From NCBI GenBank assembly GCA_028564705.1, contig JAPXFQ010000398.1, positions 2,914,001-2,978,000 of the forward strand: 64,000 bases of DNA. The letters are read 5' to 3'. This DNA comes from Apricaphanius iberus. Taxonomy: Eukaryota > Chordata > Actinopteri > Cyprinodontiformes > Aphaniidae. Positions 28,871-40,487 of the stretch are shown one piece after another. A program made the position numbers and the translations under genes. The number at the start of each line of letters is the position of its first letter. Within the stretch, counting starts at the first letter, position 1. The notes under the pieces are model-generated. The model was not told where the DNA came from and searched no databases. It worked only from the letters and a program-made list of their open reading frames with translations.

Positions 28871-30229
28871 CACACAATTTATTTTTATTGAAAAACAAAA
28901 CAAAAAACACAGGTGAGAGCTGGAGTGCCCAGTTTCCCTCCGCCAACAAAAACACTACACATCTGGATGTCATCCCAATGTAAGAGAAGCCAATCATCAC
29001 GTACTTGAGCAAACACTCTTGACTTTCTTGCAGTTCAACAATAGGGACGTAGAAGCCTGAATAATTGGACCCATTTGTCTGAGGTGTAACAGTTTCCAAA
29101 GACATTCAAACCCTAGATAGTATAGACTGAACTTTTCCATCCATACTTGGTTACAGCATATACTTGGATTTATAAATATGATACTGATTACTGATTGTAG
29201 TAAAGATTTTACTCAGAACTAAACAGGAAATCTTTAAGTCTTTAGTCTTTCATCCTGTAATATAGTTTGAGTTATGGTCATTTCATGGCACAGTTCCTAG
29301 ACGCCTTTGTCCCACATTCTTCATTGTACTTTAATTATAATATTCTAGGGCTGCACATAACTCCTGTTCCTGCAGTGGCTCTAATTCAGATCCTAGAAAA
29401 TGGTGTTATGGAGGATTTATGGTGATTTATTATGAATGATGACAGCCGTGTTGCACCCTTAGAGTAACGTGGTTTATTGTAAAGTTAATAACTTTTGTTG
29501 AATGCATGATCACAGTTTTGCCTTCCCCCCTTTGATTTGATTTATAATTGTAAAGGTGTACATTATCATAAGAATAGTATGTGATGAAGCAACTTTTTTT
29601 GTACATAGCTTCTGGGGAAAACAAAACAAAACACAAACACTGGAACTTTCACACATTCATATTTTCTCACTATCTATAGCTCATCAAACAGACTAATGGT
29701 ACCTCAAGTTCAGCAACAGTTTCCTGTATTCTCCACATGTCCTGACTTAGAGGTAGGGTTGAAAGACAGAAGGCTTTACCTTTCAAATAAAAGATCCAGG
29801 CCTGGTTAAAATCTTCCAAAAACCTTGTGGAAAAATGTGTTATGGTCTTGTGAAATCAAACCGCTCTGGTATTACTTTTCTTCATGAGTTTTTGTCAAGA
29901 AGGATGATACAGTGATCAGTTCTAGATTCAAGTACAGTTTGTGCCAGTGCCCCTTTAGATCTGGCTCCTGGCCCCTGTTATGGCCCCTTTTAAGAAAGAG
30001 ATAATATCAGATCAATTTTGCATGATATACACTGGCATTGAAACTGTAGCTAGTCTGTCCCTTGAAGGAATTACATTTTTACCTTTACAGTTTTACTTCA
30101 CTAGTGAAAGATTAAGGTGTTGCATTTTAGCTGCAGCTTCAACCATATTGAGACAGCGTCATAGTTTTCATCTGCTACACATAAAAAAATAAAATCAAAC
30201 CTCATATATACTTTATGTTGTACTTAATG
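28871..30229. other. Intergenic, nothing recognised
   Basis: AT-rich sequence without a recognisable gene, exon or classified repeat. Confidence 0.5.
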
Positions 30230-30370
30230 TTATGTCAAGTGGTACCATGCAATGCTTTAACTATATTTTAAGATACTTGGCAATTTAGTATGTAAGTATG
30301 GACTCACATACTATATAACCAAGTATCTTAACAGTTACTTAAAGCAGTTGGTCAGAACCACTTGGCATAA
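30230..30370. mobile_element. Palindromic MITE, copy 1
   Basis: The outer ends are inverted: TTATGTCAAGTGGT at the left; the right end ACCACTTGGCATAA is its reverse complement with one change. Inner arms pair as well: TAAGATACTTGG (30269-30280) with CCAAGTATCTTA (30319-30330), and TAGTATGT (30286-30293) with ACATACTA (30306-30313). The whole 141 bp is one fold-back. A diverged sister lies at 32894-33022. Confidence 0.8.
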
Positions 30371-31333
30371 ATTTTTAAGGTAAATCTGAGGGTTTTTTTT
30401 AGTGCATGCCATGCAACATTTATGCATCATTTTACACAAAAGGAGTCATGATTAACAGAGAGTGCACATGCTACCATTGATTTTAACATAACATTCTCAT
30501 TTTCTGAGAGACAAAGTTTTCAGTTTAACCGTAGCCCTTAACTTTCATAGAAATAAACACTTAAAAATTTTGTTTTTTGAACCTATGTAAAATATGAGTT
30601 TTAGTTTTGTTCTTAAATACTCAAATAAATTAACTTTTCAATAATGTTCTGATTTATGGAGCTGTGTCCATTACCTGAAACAAAATGACTCTTCTAGTAT
30701 AACCCATCAAGAAAAGGTTTTGTTTTTTTCACTGATTCTCTCAGAACTTCATCATCTTTGTCATTTCCTCATTCCTGAAAAAAAAATCTTATCTTTAGAA
30801 ACGTCTATCTCTGTTTACTAACACAAGGAAGTATTCTTTCCTAGTGTTCTGTGACCAAAAACAATTAAAGAGAAGAAACGGGGTAAAACACTACCCCTCT
30901 TCTGTCGGTAAGAAGAACTCCACCCTTTGCGAGAGAAGGAGCCACATTCCACAGGAAGTTTACCCATTGCCTCTTCCCCTCATCCCTCGGCCTTCCTGCC
31001 TCTGCTGATCTTCACTGATTGTCGGTTGGCTGGGTGGGCAGATAAGAGATGCTAATGAGAAGAAGAGATGTTCAATCTTTTTATAATACTAGACCTTTTT
31101 CATGTAGGTTTCTTCACTGTCGAATACTAAACATTTCTTTTGCAGTGCTTTGTAAAGGCAATTATACCCCATTAGCCTATTTGCATTTTATCAGCTTAAA
31201 TTGACTTAAATTAAGACAAAATGCATTATGGCAGCAACATTGAAAACCTGACAAGAATGGGATTTACAGTACATTTTCATAACGCTGCATAGTACATAAC
31301 AATGGATCTTTCAACAGTGATATCCTACACTTA

Positions 31334-32096
31334 AGCTGCGCTCACACCGGCCTGCACATCGAGGCAGCTAGATTACATGCAAAGTCTATGGTACCTACAC
31401 AGCAAGGGGGGGTCAAACTGCGACAACCTGCCAACCATCAAGTCCAGTGCCTCGGCACAGCTGGCATCAGCACTTCCACGCAGCTGCTGCATGAAGTTGG
31501 GGAAACTGAACTTTGGGTCAGCAAATGCGGGGTGTCAACCAATCGGCGACGAGATGCCGGTGGTAAGGGCGGGGGAGACTGAGGACGAGATGCTCATCCT
31601 CTATCAACTAGATCGAGCTAGAAGGCTGCAGAGTCGGAGCCTCAGGAAAAGATGGGACCTTATTTTGTGGAAGATATCAGAGGACGTTGGGGGTGCCAGG
31701 TTAGCAGTTAAATATTTTCATTTCACTTTCTTGTTATGTTAGCTTACGCTAGCCAAACCAGGTTAGGGCAACCACAGTACTAAACGCACACTTCCAGTTT
31801 CCCATTATGCATTTAAAGGAAATCTGCTAAAAAAGCGATGGAACACGTTGAGGGACACCAATATCAAGTAGACGAGAAAGGAGAAAGAGACGAGGAAGAG
31901 TAGGGCAGAAGGAGGGAAAGTGCAGAAATAAAAGAGAAACTACAGACAAATCCCTGCCGGCCCGCTGACTAACTGAAGTGACGCGCCGGCGCGGACTACA
32001 AAGTGTGGAAGCAGTTGGGTTTAAATTTTAAAACATCAACTTCTGTCCATTTAAGCGATTTGATGACTGAACGCGCTGGCCAGTGTGAATGCGGCT
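31334..32096. mobile_element. PIF/Harbinger-type element, non-autonomous
   Basis: The terminal inverted repeats are AGCTGCGCTCACACCGGCC at the left; the right end reads AGCCGCATTCACACTGGCC on the opposite strand (15 of 19 identical). It is flanked by TTA (31331-31333 and 32097-32099), the 3-bp target duplication of PIF/Harbinger. Around 31560-31680 a plus frame reads EDEMLILYQLDRARRLQSRS, resembling the N-terminus of Harbinger transposases. The rest is deleted. It shares 'gattacatg-aaagtctatggta' with the insert at 58327-58999. Confidence 0.85.
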
Positions 32097-32099
32097 TTA

Positions 32100-32893
32100 G
32101 CTCCAGAGCATCAGTTTTTCTTCTTTCCTTTAGTTGTTATAGCAGCTGCAACAGGTCCCATCAGATTACATGATTGTTCCAGGCCGATCTGCCATTTGCC
32201 ACCATATCTATCAACACCGTCCGCTCACAGCCAGCACACCTGCTGCTATTCCAATCCAAAAACAGCTGCTTTGCTGTCTTTGGGTGACAGAATAGCTCTC
32301 ATCATATCCAGTTGAAAGAAGGAGGTCCCAGTGCTGCAAACACCATGCACTGAGTATGAGCAGGTGATACTGAGGGTTCATGATAAGAAGGTGAAAGCAT
32401 TGCTTTCTACACGGATTTTCTCCATTACAACTCCAGTATATGTAGTTGTTTTACATTGGTACATACTGTTTTCTCAATTAAGTGGATAATAACAACCAGT
32501 TTACACTTTATGTTGAAATGCCAACTTATTGGGTTATAAAAAAAGAAAGAGCAGAAATCATTTCAATTGCTTTTCCCAACGGGACATATAACCTGCACAA
32601 TTGTACTGGGAAAGAAACAAATATGTTTGACCAAATTTTTTTGAAAAATCGGGAAAAAAAAACCCATTATGGCACCCCTAATAGTTTATGAAACCATCTT
32701 CCGATTTAAATTCAGGGTTGAGTTTTGTTCGGTAGGAGTCTTTCATTTTTTGCCATTCTAGACCAAATTTACCTGGGTGGGCATAGTGGGGCTGCTGTTT
32801 TTTTCATTGTGATGCAGTACAAAAGAACGAAACAAACAAAAACTGCAGTATTTCTGTGTTTTTATTTTTATTTAATTTTTTTAATTTAAAATT
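32100..32893. other. Intergenic, nothing recognised
   Basis: AT-rich sequence between two MITEs; no gene or classified repeat seen. Confidence 0.5.
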
Positions 32894-33022
32894 TTATGTC
32901 AAGTCGTTCCAGAAAGCTGCATCATTTAACTATTAAGATTCTTGGTTACTTATTATATGTGTCTAAGTTACCAAGTAGCTTAACAGTGACTTAAAACAGC
33001 TCTGTGGAACCACTAGACATAA
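32894..33022. mobile_element. Palindromic MITE, copy 2
   Basis: Same design as 30230-30370: ends TTATGTCAAGTCGTTCC and GGAACCACTAGACATAA. Inner 'ttaagattcttgg' pairs imperfectly with 'ccaagtagcttaa'. The two copies share order and spacing of all blocks, showing a real family rather than a chance palindrome. Confidence 0.75.
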
Positions 33023-33179
33023 CATTTTTAAATTATCAAAAGTTTCTTTTTTAGAGTAATGCAGAACCACTGGGCCTTCTTACAGTATATATAAGATGGA
33101 GGTCCAGCTCAGAGAATAAATAATCATCCATCTGTGTCTTTTCTCTGACCCTGAGGGTTTCTCCGAGCATGTACTGATT

Positions 33180-33360
33180 TTCCTTACTTTCTGGTGTCCT
33201 CCCACAGTCCATAAGCATGGCTGCTAGATGCTTTCGTGGATCAGAATTTTCACTTAGAGTAGATATCGGTCTTTGTGTTCGTGTTTGTTTAACCCGTGGT
33301 GCTTCTGTGTTGCCCTGTGATGGACCGGCGACCCAGTCCTTAGCAGTGGAGTCAGGCTAC
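33180..33360 (+). repeat. Diverged SINE fragment
   Basis: 'gtcctcccacagtccataagcatg' and 'tgtgttgccctgtgatggaccggcgacc' match the body of the SINE at 44486-44848 in order. The intervening part and both ends are degraded. Confidence 0.6.
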
Positions 33361-33708
33361 AGTTTGAAAATGCATACAGGGACATTGAGTTTTATTTTTG
33401 AGTAAATGTTCTGTGATGTGATTAAACTAAAATGGAACTGCCCTAATGACCATGATTACATTTAGAAGAAAAAGGGGGTCACTTGTTATCCTGGGAACAC
33501 CATCCCAACTTTGAAGTATGATGATATGAGGATGGGAGAAGCACATTGTGGGCTGTTTTCCTACAGGAGTAACCATGTTTTTGTCGTCATTGAAATTAAT
33601 AGTAAATACACCCTCACATATTCAACAAAGGACACATGAGGGTACCCATTTTTAAACCTTGTTTAATGTAGTAAACACTGAAGGACAACAAGGGATACAA
33701 AACAATAA

Positions 33709-33710
<2 letters not shown>

Positions 33711-33772
<62 letters not shown>
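33711..33772. repeat. (TA)n microsatellite
   Basis: About 31 uninterrupted TA units. Confidence 0.95.
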
Positions 33773-33776
<4 letters not shown>

Positions 33777-34148
33777 CACCAAGAAGCTAAAATAAGTGTA
33801 CTCTTCCAAAAATGAAATCATTTTCAATGTAATAAGGCAAATTTAACTCATTGTTAGTGAGATAAAACGAAAATTATTTACGATAAAATAATGTTGGTAT
33901 TCTGTATCTATTTTTTTTCTGGCCGATGACCGCTTTCAACTTGACAGTTTTAGTCCTCATAGCAAAATATTTGTAGCGACTTATCTTGCACATCTCTGTA
34001 TTCCGTTTTTTTTTGTTCCATGGACATTCTGAAAATCTTTACAAAGTGAGTTTAAAGGATATTTATCATCAGTCTCTGTGTTGTTATTAACTAAAGGATA
34101 TTTAGCAAAACCCTAACCTCCATTAGATCATCTACATCAATGATTGCA

Positions 34149-34500
34149 TTATTTTCCTACCAAAGACAGGGCAGAGCACAGATGGGTGTCTTCCTTGTGG
34201 ACAACATAGCGGCCTTCTTTGGGATCAAACACAGTCTTCAGGGAAGTTCATTGGAGTTGCATACCTGAAATCATACAGTAACCAGGAGAAACTATAATAT
34301 GCATGTAAACTGAGTTTTTCCTTCATATTCACAATAACATGACAGATTTTTAACACATACCCGTAGCAGCATTGATCACAAGTACAATCCTGACATACGC
34401 TGTTCCTCCATGTCTCTTTAGGATGCCACGTCAAATCCACACCATCCCGATAATGAGTCTGATTTTCTGACAGTCTTAAGCACAAAGCACCATAAATATT
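34149..34500 (-). pseudogene. Beta-microseminoprotein-like (PSP94 family) gene relic, two exons
   Basis: Exon A (34500-34361) follows 'aacaaacag' and encodes CLRLSEN, DGVDLTWHP, WRNSVCQDCTCDQCC, ending at donor TACGG|gtatgt. Exon B (34264-34149) follows 'gatttcag', encodes YATPMNFPEDCV, and in another frame FDPKEGRYVVHK to a TAA. The CxxCTCxxCC and FPxDC spacing fits fish beta-microseminoproteins: small, secreted, disulphide-rich proteins. Damage seen: a frameshift after FPEDC giving an immediate TGA, the second family Cys replaced by Tyr (THY), the Cys after the FD block lost, and no signal-peptide exon found upstream. I read it as a pseudogene; a single assembly error could explain the frameshift but not the lost cysteines. 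Confidence 0.72.
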
Positions 34501-34883
34501 CTGTTTGTTAAAGTCAGCAGCAAATATTTTCTTTAAAGAAAAAACGGTGCACTTCAGTTAATAAAAAAAAAACATTCCAATCCTTGTACATAAACAGGCA
34601 CTTTAAGAGTTCCAGAAAACAATTAATAAAAGACTGAACGAAAAATAGACCCATTTAGAATTGTAGAAACCTAAGAAATAGCTGTCAATGCAAATTGTTT
34701 TACGGTGTCCATGTAAAGACAAATATGCTGATATGTGCAGGGACCTTTGGAATCAAACATCAGACTTTTGACTTTATTTACTGGAAGGGGTCAAAGCCCC
34801 TTGGTGCAAAATAAATAAATAAGAGCAACTGTTTTCTTAACTGCTAAAGCTCAGTTTTGGGCTCTTCTTGTGCCTGAGCAACT

Positions 34884-34889
34884 AATATA

Positions 34890-34925
<36 letters not shown>
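34884..34925. repeat. (AT)n microsatellite, interrupted
   Basis: AT units with one G interruption, followed by a short CA run. Confidence 0.9.
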
Positions 34926-34932
<7 letters not shown>

Positions 34933-34984
34933 TGTGTGTTTATATTTTAAATACTTTTCTCACATATTTGTTTTCTAACTAGAC

Positions 34985-35291
34985 CTTTCTTGGATGCTGC
35001 TTTTTATCAAATCTGCTTCAAATCACATAATTATTTAACCAATTTACCTGATTAGTAGCCCTTAATTACTCCTGTCCCTACCTTTTTTGGAATGTGTTGC
35101 AGGTCTGAATGACAGGAAAGGATGTATATTTAAAAATAAATAATAAGTTCACCAGACAAAACATGAAATCTTTCAGGGTTTTTTTATTGTCTGCAATGAA
35201 ATACAAGTCAAAGTAAATGGAAAAAATCACTACTTTATTTTTTTGTTTGCTTTTTCCATAATGGCACAACTTTTTCTGATATGGGGCGGTA
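34985..35291 (-). mobile_element. Truncated Tc1/mariner copy, same family as 3972-5484
   Basis: The outer end (35291 reading leftwards on the minus strand) matches the TIR 'tac..cccc.atatcagaaaaagttg'. It then follows the 3972 element through the 'aaacatgaaa', 'tgtcattcagacctg' and 'aatcaggtaaattggttaaataat' segments. The transposase region is absent, so the copy is a one-ended deletion derivative. Confidence 0.7.
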
Positions 35292-35489
35292 GATTGTTGT
35301 AGATCATTTGGTTGCACCATTTTTCTTGTGTTGTCTGACAGTCGTTACAGTTTAGACAAAATTGTTCATTTTGTAATTGTAATTTTTGTAATTGTAATTT
35401 TTTTTGAGGTCCTATTTTACATACATGTTACTTTTCATAGGGAGAAACATTTAGGTGTTAAGGATTGGTGTTAAATATATTCTTTGAGA

Positions 35490-35640
35490 GACGCTAACTA
35501 TTAGGGTGACGGCATGTAGGCCGTCCATCTCTAAAAACTTGGGGCTCATCTCAAAACACAGATTGTGGAAACCCGTAAAAAACCCTCGTTAAAAAATTAC
35601 AAAAAGAGTTTGATTGCTATGATGCCTGTAAATTTGTTTA
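35490..35640 (+). mobile_element. Tc1-like transposase C-terminal relic
   Basis: A plus reading around 35500-35610 contains 'ctattagggtgacggcatgtaggccgtcc' and 'gtttgattgct', matching the C-terminal coding end of a fish Tc1 family with several stops. Confidence 0.55.
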
Positions 35641-35861
35641 ATTAGAATTTTAAAAACATAATTTTCAACATGCCATTGTCTACTCAAGTGTCAAATTCAT
35701 AATCACTTCACATTATTTTTGTTTCAGACATTATTGTTTGCATTTGCAATTATAAACCTTTTGCTGAACAGAAATAATTTCAAATCTAAATCTGCCAGGG
35801 GTATGAATCATATTGGGCCCAAAGCTCACGGTGACACCAATGTACTTAAGAAATATATGAC

Positions 35862-36265
35862 AAAAGTGATGCAGTGGGAAGCCCACTTGCCGTCCAGCAT
35901 GAAGGTCCTGGGTTTAAATCCCAGCCTGTGGTCTTTCTTTAAGAGCCTAGAGAGCTCTGCCCCTGATTATGGACAATTGTATGTACTTGCAGATTCACCT
36001 GATCCTTGATTATCTGTTCTGTTATTTAAGATCCTGCGGGCGCTTCATTCCCCGTCGGATCAGCAATGGTTTCTTCACTGTTTCTATCGTTCTGTCATTG
36101 CCTGGCAAAAAATCCAGATCTGCATCTTTGACTCATGTCTGCGCCTGGGTTCTCTCGCAATTTAGCAGCAACTACTAACACTTTTTGCGTAGAGTTTGCA
36201 TGTTCTCACTGTGCATATGTGGGTTCCCTCAGGCTTCCTCCCACAGTCCAAAAACATGATTGTAC
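35862..36265 (+). mobile_element. tRNA-derived SINE copy, interrupted
   Basis: The head (about 35862-35938) contains a B-box-like 'gggtttaaatccc'. The body resumes at about 36185 with 'gtagagtttgcatgttctc ... cttcctcccacagtccaaaaacatg'. Compared with 44486-44848, about 245 bp of unrelated sequence lie between 'gtctttct' and 'gtagagtttgcatg'. The 3' tail is missing. Confidence 0.6.
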
Positions 36266-36289
36266 TAAAAAAACAAAAAAACCTTAAAC

Positions 36290-37244
36290 ATTTTTAAGTA
36301 AATCTGAGGTTTTCCTTCTTTGAGTGTGCTAGGTTTTAGGCTCCACTCATCACATACACAACTGTTGGACTGTAGTTGATGAAGCAGTGAATTACAACTT
36401 TTTCTTTGGCCTGACCTTGATGCAAGCGAAATAAATATGATGGCACTAACATGGTTGACATGTGACAAAGACGACATTGAAAATAAGCTGTTGCATGAAA
36501 GTCAGCTGGCCGCAGAATCAAGATTCAAGCATAACGAGAAAAGGCTAGCATATTTATACGCTTCCTTCAACACAGAGAAAATATCTGTATGTGGGTTCTT
36601 TGGAAGTCATTTCAACCAAAATAGTCATTTTGAATTCACGTTGTAAAAAGACACTAAATTTTAAGGTAAATTTGCATGAGTACTGTCTAAAATTTTCGAG
36701 CATCTACAACGTGGAAACCTAAAGATGAAACAAAAAAGAAATGTTTTAAAGCTAAAACCCAGCAGGAAAAAGCAGGCTCTTTATTTCAGGGTGGTAATAG
36801 GGAGATCAGCTCAATCACATGACAGGCAAATGCTCTTGATCATTTTTTTTTAAAGGCTGGGTATACATTTAATTTTAAAACACTTTTTTTAAAACTGCAA
36901 AAAATGCTCTTCATATACCAGTAGCAACCTATAAGTTAGGAGTTCTTAAACTTGACCAAGTAATTTACATTCTTTCTACAGCGAGAAACCCTGGGAAAAC
37001 CTCATCCAATCAACTTCCACGGCCCTCCAAAATAAGAGGCTATAAGCAAAGCTTCTGTGTTCCAGCATCTCGCCCTCTCCGCGTCTTCTTCGTGTGCACG
37101 CAACGCTCATTCTAGCCTGTAAATAGCAAGTGAGCTTGCGCTACCTTGTCGTGCCAACGGATAAATTGATTGCGCCAGCTGCAGTAGCCGACGTGTTTGT
37201 TTGGTGAAGCATTTAGTTCGAAGTTAGCGCAGATTAAAGCCCCA
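36290..37244. other. Intergenic, nothing recognised
   Basis: AT-rich; no gene seen. Confidence 0.5.
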
Positions 37245-37431
37245 AAACGAATCGAAAACGCAAAGCTGTTGTGGAAATAGCAACATGAAAGAAGAAAGCC
37301 GACGAAGAGCGTGCCAAAAGCCAAATCTGCATCGGAGCTGCTGCATATATACGGTGGCGTCAACTCAAGGAAGCTAAGGGCTTGCTAACCGAGGCGTTGG
37401 TTGCTGATTTTCTCCTGGACAGGTAAGATCA
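37245..37431 (+). mobile_element. Exon-like coding relic, probably of a DNA transposon
   Basis: A plus frame with one stop reads KKKADEERAKSQICIGAAAY, then RWRQLKEAKGLLTEALVADF, ending LLDR just before a good donor (ACAG|gtaaga). Basic coiled-coil segments of the RWRxLKExKGL type followed by FLLD recur in repeated fish transposon ORFs, but I cannot name the superfamily. 'cccagaatcggataccctgcc' at 37615-37635 may be part of the same repeat. Confidence 0.45.
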
Positions 37432-37639
37432 CGTTATATTTTGTGACTTTGGTTGAAATGGCTTGTGTCCTGAGAGTTGTTGACTGTAGCAGAAACCCAA
37501 AGAGACCATGCTGGCTTTGTGTGCCTGTGTTATTAAGGTGTGGCTTAGGGGGAGAGCATGAAGCAAGGGGTGGGACTTTTTATTTTGGAATAACGCCCTC
37601 TTGAGGAGCGCTCCCAGAATCGGATACCCTGCCTTTAAT

Positions 37640-39330
37640 GAGTTTATGGCAACATTTTCTTGTAAAAAATTAAACTTTTTTACTTACCTATTAGGCTGTT
37701 AAATATGGAAAACTGCTAAAGGTTTTGTTGAAGTTTTTTTTAATCTTTTGTTGTTGGTATAGTTTGTATAATTTTTCATTGATCAATTATTTAATTATTT
37801 TGATTGGTGGATGCCTGTTAGAGATCCTCCACAGCACTGTCAAAGACACATTGTAAATTATTGCAAATTGATTGGAGTTGTTGCTGCTAAGGGTGGCCTG
37901 ACCAATTATAAGGTTTAGGGGGTAATCACTTTGTAACACAGGGCAATGTACTTCTGGATTTTTTTTCCTCCACCAACATGCAAAACATTCATTTAAAAAC
38001 TGGATGGTGAGAAATGTGCAAAGAATAAGAAAATCAGGAAGGGGGTTAAGGTAATTTTTCACAACTGTTTATAAAAAAAGTTGTAATTTTCTTCACAACA
38101 ATTTATTTTGGCATTTGGAGAATATTTTGAGGATAACACATGCAAAAGATTTTGCAGCGCTTATCCAGTAGTGTATTCATGTCAAAGCCGGCCTTCAGCA
38201 CCTTTTAAAAAGAAAAGCGGAATGCCAGTCTGTCATAATCAGTACATCAGACATGTCATTTCCTGACAGAGGTATGGAAGATTACGGTGGGTATTTATTT
38301 TTTTTTTCATTTGTGAGTGACTTGGAGAAAGGAAGGTAAAGTTTTGGAGATTGTTTGTGTCCATGCATGTGAACGAGTGTATGAGGGCAGGAGAAGTGCC
38401 ACAACTATTTCAAAGGGACAAGTGTGGTGTGCAAAAAACAGAAAAAAGTCTTGGGGACCAGTTCTTTGATGAAAAGCTCTCTGCTACGATCAAAACTTCA
38501 TGTAAAAATATTTGGTTGGGTGTATACCAGAGATGACAAACCCAATCATCATGAAAACACATTTTATCAGACACAAGGCCGTATTGCTATAAAAGGAAGA
38601 AACACTCCATAAGGGAAACCTGGTTTCTGCCTTTGATACGAGAAATGGGAATGACAAGCTTGTTGTGCCTAAACATGCACATGAAAAATGACCTCCCTTT
38701 TTCACCCTGAGTGATATTTTGTATACTATATATGTTACCATAGTGACAGACTTTACCCAATGATTTATTGCCCTTTTTCCACTTGTTTCTCTTTACAGTC
38801 CTTAGAAATGTTGTCAAGCTATGTGAAACCTAAATGTACCACAAAAATGAGATAGTATTTTCCTAATAAACAAAAACAAAAAACCCCAGATCAGATCAGT
38901 AATCTATATCTGTTTCATCATAATAAGTATAACTTGGAAATAATTACCCATGAAATTGAATTAGTTTAGTGTACACAGCTATTAAGGTTTTAAAGTTCTG
39001 AATCCAGAAGAAAGTTCATTTTCTGATTATCATTAACTGGGTTATTGTTAGATGCAATCGCAATAATTTGACCTCTTAAAAGAGTCCAGAAGCCCAAGCC
39101 TAACATTTGAGCCCAGCGTTCACACGCCTCCTAATCCTAAACAGCAAAAGCAAAAAAATAAAAGAGCAGACATTTGATTTAATAGAGTCGTCTCAGTGAG
39201 TAGGAATCTCCTCGTTAAAAGCACAGTAACCTTCAAACTGATCTTAGTACCAAAGTTTCACTGAACGCTATGAGAATGTCCAGACAACACATGAAATGCT
39301 TAGAACTTTCATTTGCTTCTTTATTAAGTC
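37640..39330. other. Intergenic, nothing recognised
   Basis: AT-rich without recognised genes or classified repeats. Confidence 0.5.
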
Positions 39331-39336
39331 AACAGT

Positions 39337-39690
39337 TAATGCAGCCATCTACCAGGACATTTTGGAGCACTTCCTTCTGCAGACAAGCTTTATGGAGATG
39401 CTGACTTCATTTTCCAGCAGTCAGAAGTGCCAAAACCTGGTTCAATGACTATGGGATTACCGTGCTTGATTGGCCAACAAACTCACCTGACCTGTACCCT
39501 ACAGATAATCTATGGGGCATTACTAAGAGAAAGATGAGAAACATTAGACAGAACAATGTAAAAGAGCTGAAAGGCCGCTACTTCCATAACACCCCAGTAG
39601 TGCCACAGGCTAATAGCATCCATGCCACGCTGCATTGAGTCAGTAACTGATGCAAAAGGAGCCCAAAACAAATACTGAGTACTTATGCAT
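39337..39690 (+). mobile_element. Tc1-like transposase catalytic-domain relic
   Basis: Plus frames read YQDILEHFLLQ, then WFNDYGITVLDWPTNSPDLY, NLWGITKRKMR and a C-terminal piece up to a stop at about 39640. This is the second half of the DDE domain (DWPxNSPDLxPxxNLW). Frameshifts lie near 39390-39430 and the N-terminal half is missing. Confidence 0.75.
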
Positions 39691-39789
39691 GATTATACCT
39701 CTCAGAAGTCTGACATTTCACTATTTGAAATCTTTGTTTCACTGATTTATTAGAGACAGTTCCTACTATCTCTCCTATTTCTCCCCAAC

Positions 39790-40250
39790 TACGTGATGTG
39801 CTGTCAGTTCAAGCGCTAACCTGTTTTCTCTTAGTCTCTTCTTATAGTATGTGCTCCTGAACCGCCCTGCTTGACGACCCTGACTAAGATGACATTGCAG
39901 TGACGGAAAGTTCCCCTCGTCCTGCAACAAACTTCTGCATCAGTTCTTTTGCTCTTTCTGTGTCTCTGTTCTGTATTCTCCAAGCCACAGACAGTCTCGG
40001 CAGATGACCGCTTATGCTGAGCCTGGTTCTGCCGGAGGTTTCTTCCTGTTAAAAGGGAGTTTTTCCTCTCCACTGTCGCTTCATGCTTGCTCAGTGTGAG
40101 GGATTGCTGAGAATTACACAACGCAATCTTCTGTGGTTCTCTAATTTCTACATTAAACATTGTATTATAATAACTCTTCTTGTAAAGTGCCTTGAGATGA
40201 CATCTGTTGTGAAACGCCGCAAAATAAATTAACTGAATTGATTTCATGTA
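39790..40250 (+). mobile_element. L2-clade LINE 3' UTR end
   Basis: 'ggaggtttcttcctgttaaaagggagtttttcctctccactgtcgc' (positions about 40035-40080) and 'gtaaagtgccttgagatgac ... aaataaattaactgaattga' (about 40184-40243) are the well-known 3' end of fish L2-type LINEs. The coding part is not present to the left. Confidence 0.7.
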
Positions 40251-40363
40251 TTAGATTTTTTGAATTTGTGGTTTTCATAAACTATCAAGTATAGTTAAAA
40301 GCTATTTATGATAGAAATTATAAGAAAATACAGGCATGAAATAACTTGCTTTGCATGTAATGA

Positions 40364-40364
<1 letters not shown>

Positions 40365-40401
<37 letters not shown>
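40365..40401. repeat. (TA)n microsatellite
   Basis: About 18 TA units. Confidence 0.95.
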
Positions 40402-40404
<3 letters not shown>

Positions 40405-40487
40405 TTCACCTTTTATGTTAAATTACTGAAATAAATAAACTTTTTCATGATATTCAGATTTTTCAAGTTTCACTTTAATGCCATTCT

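Noticed and set aside
39831..40247. 138-codon minus-strand open frame
   Set aside because: It is antisense to an L2-type LINE 3' UTR and has no domain similarity.
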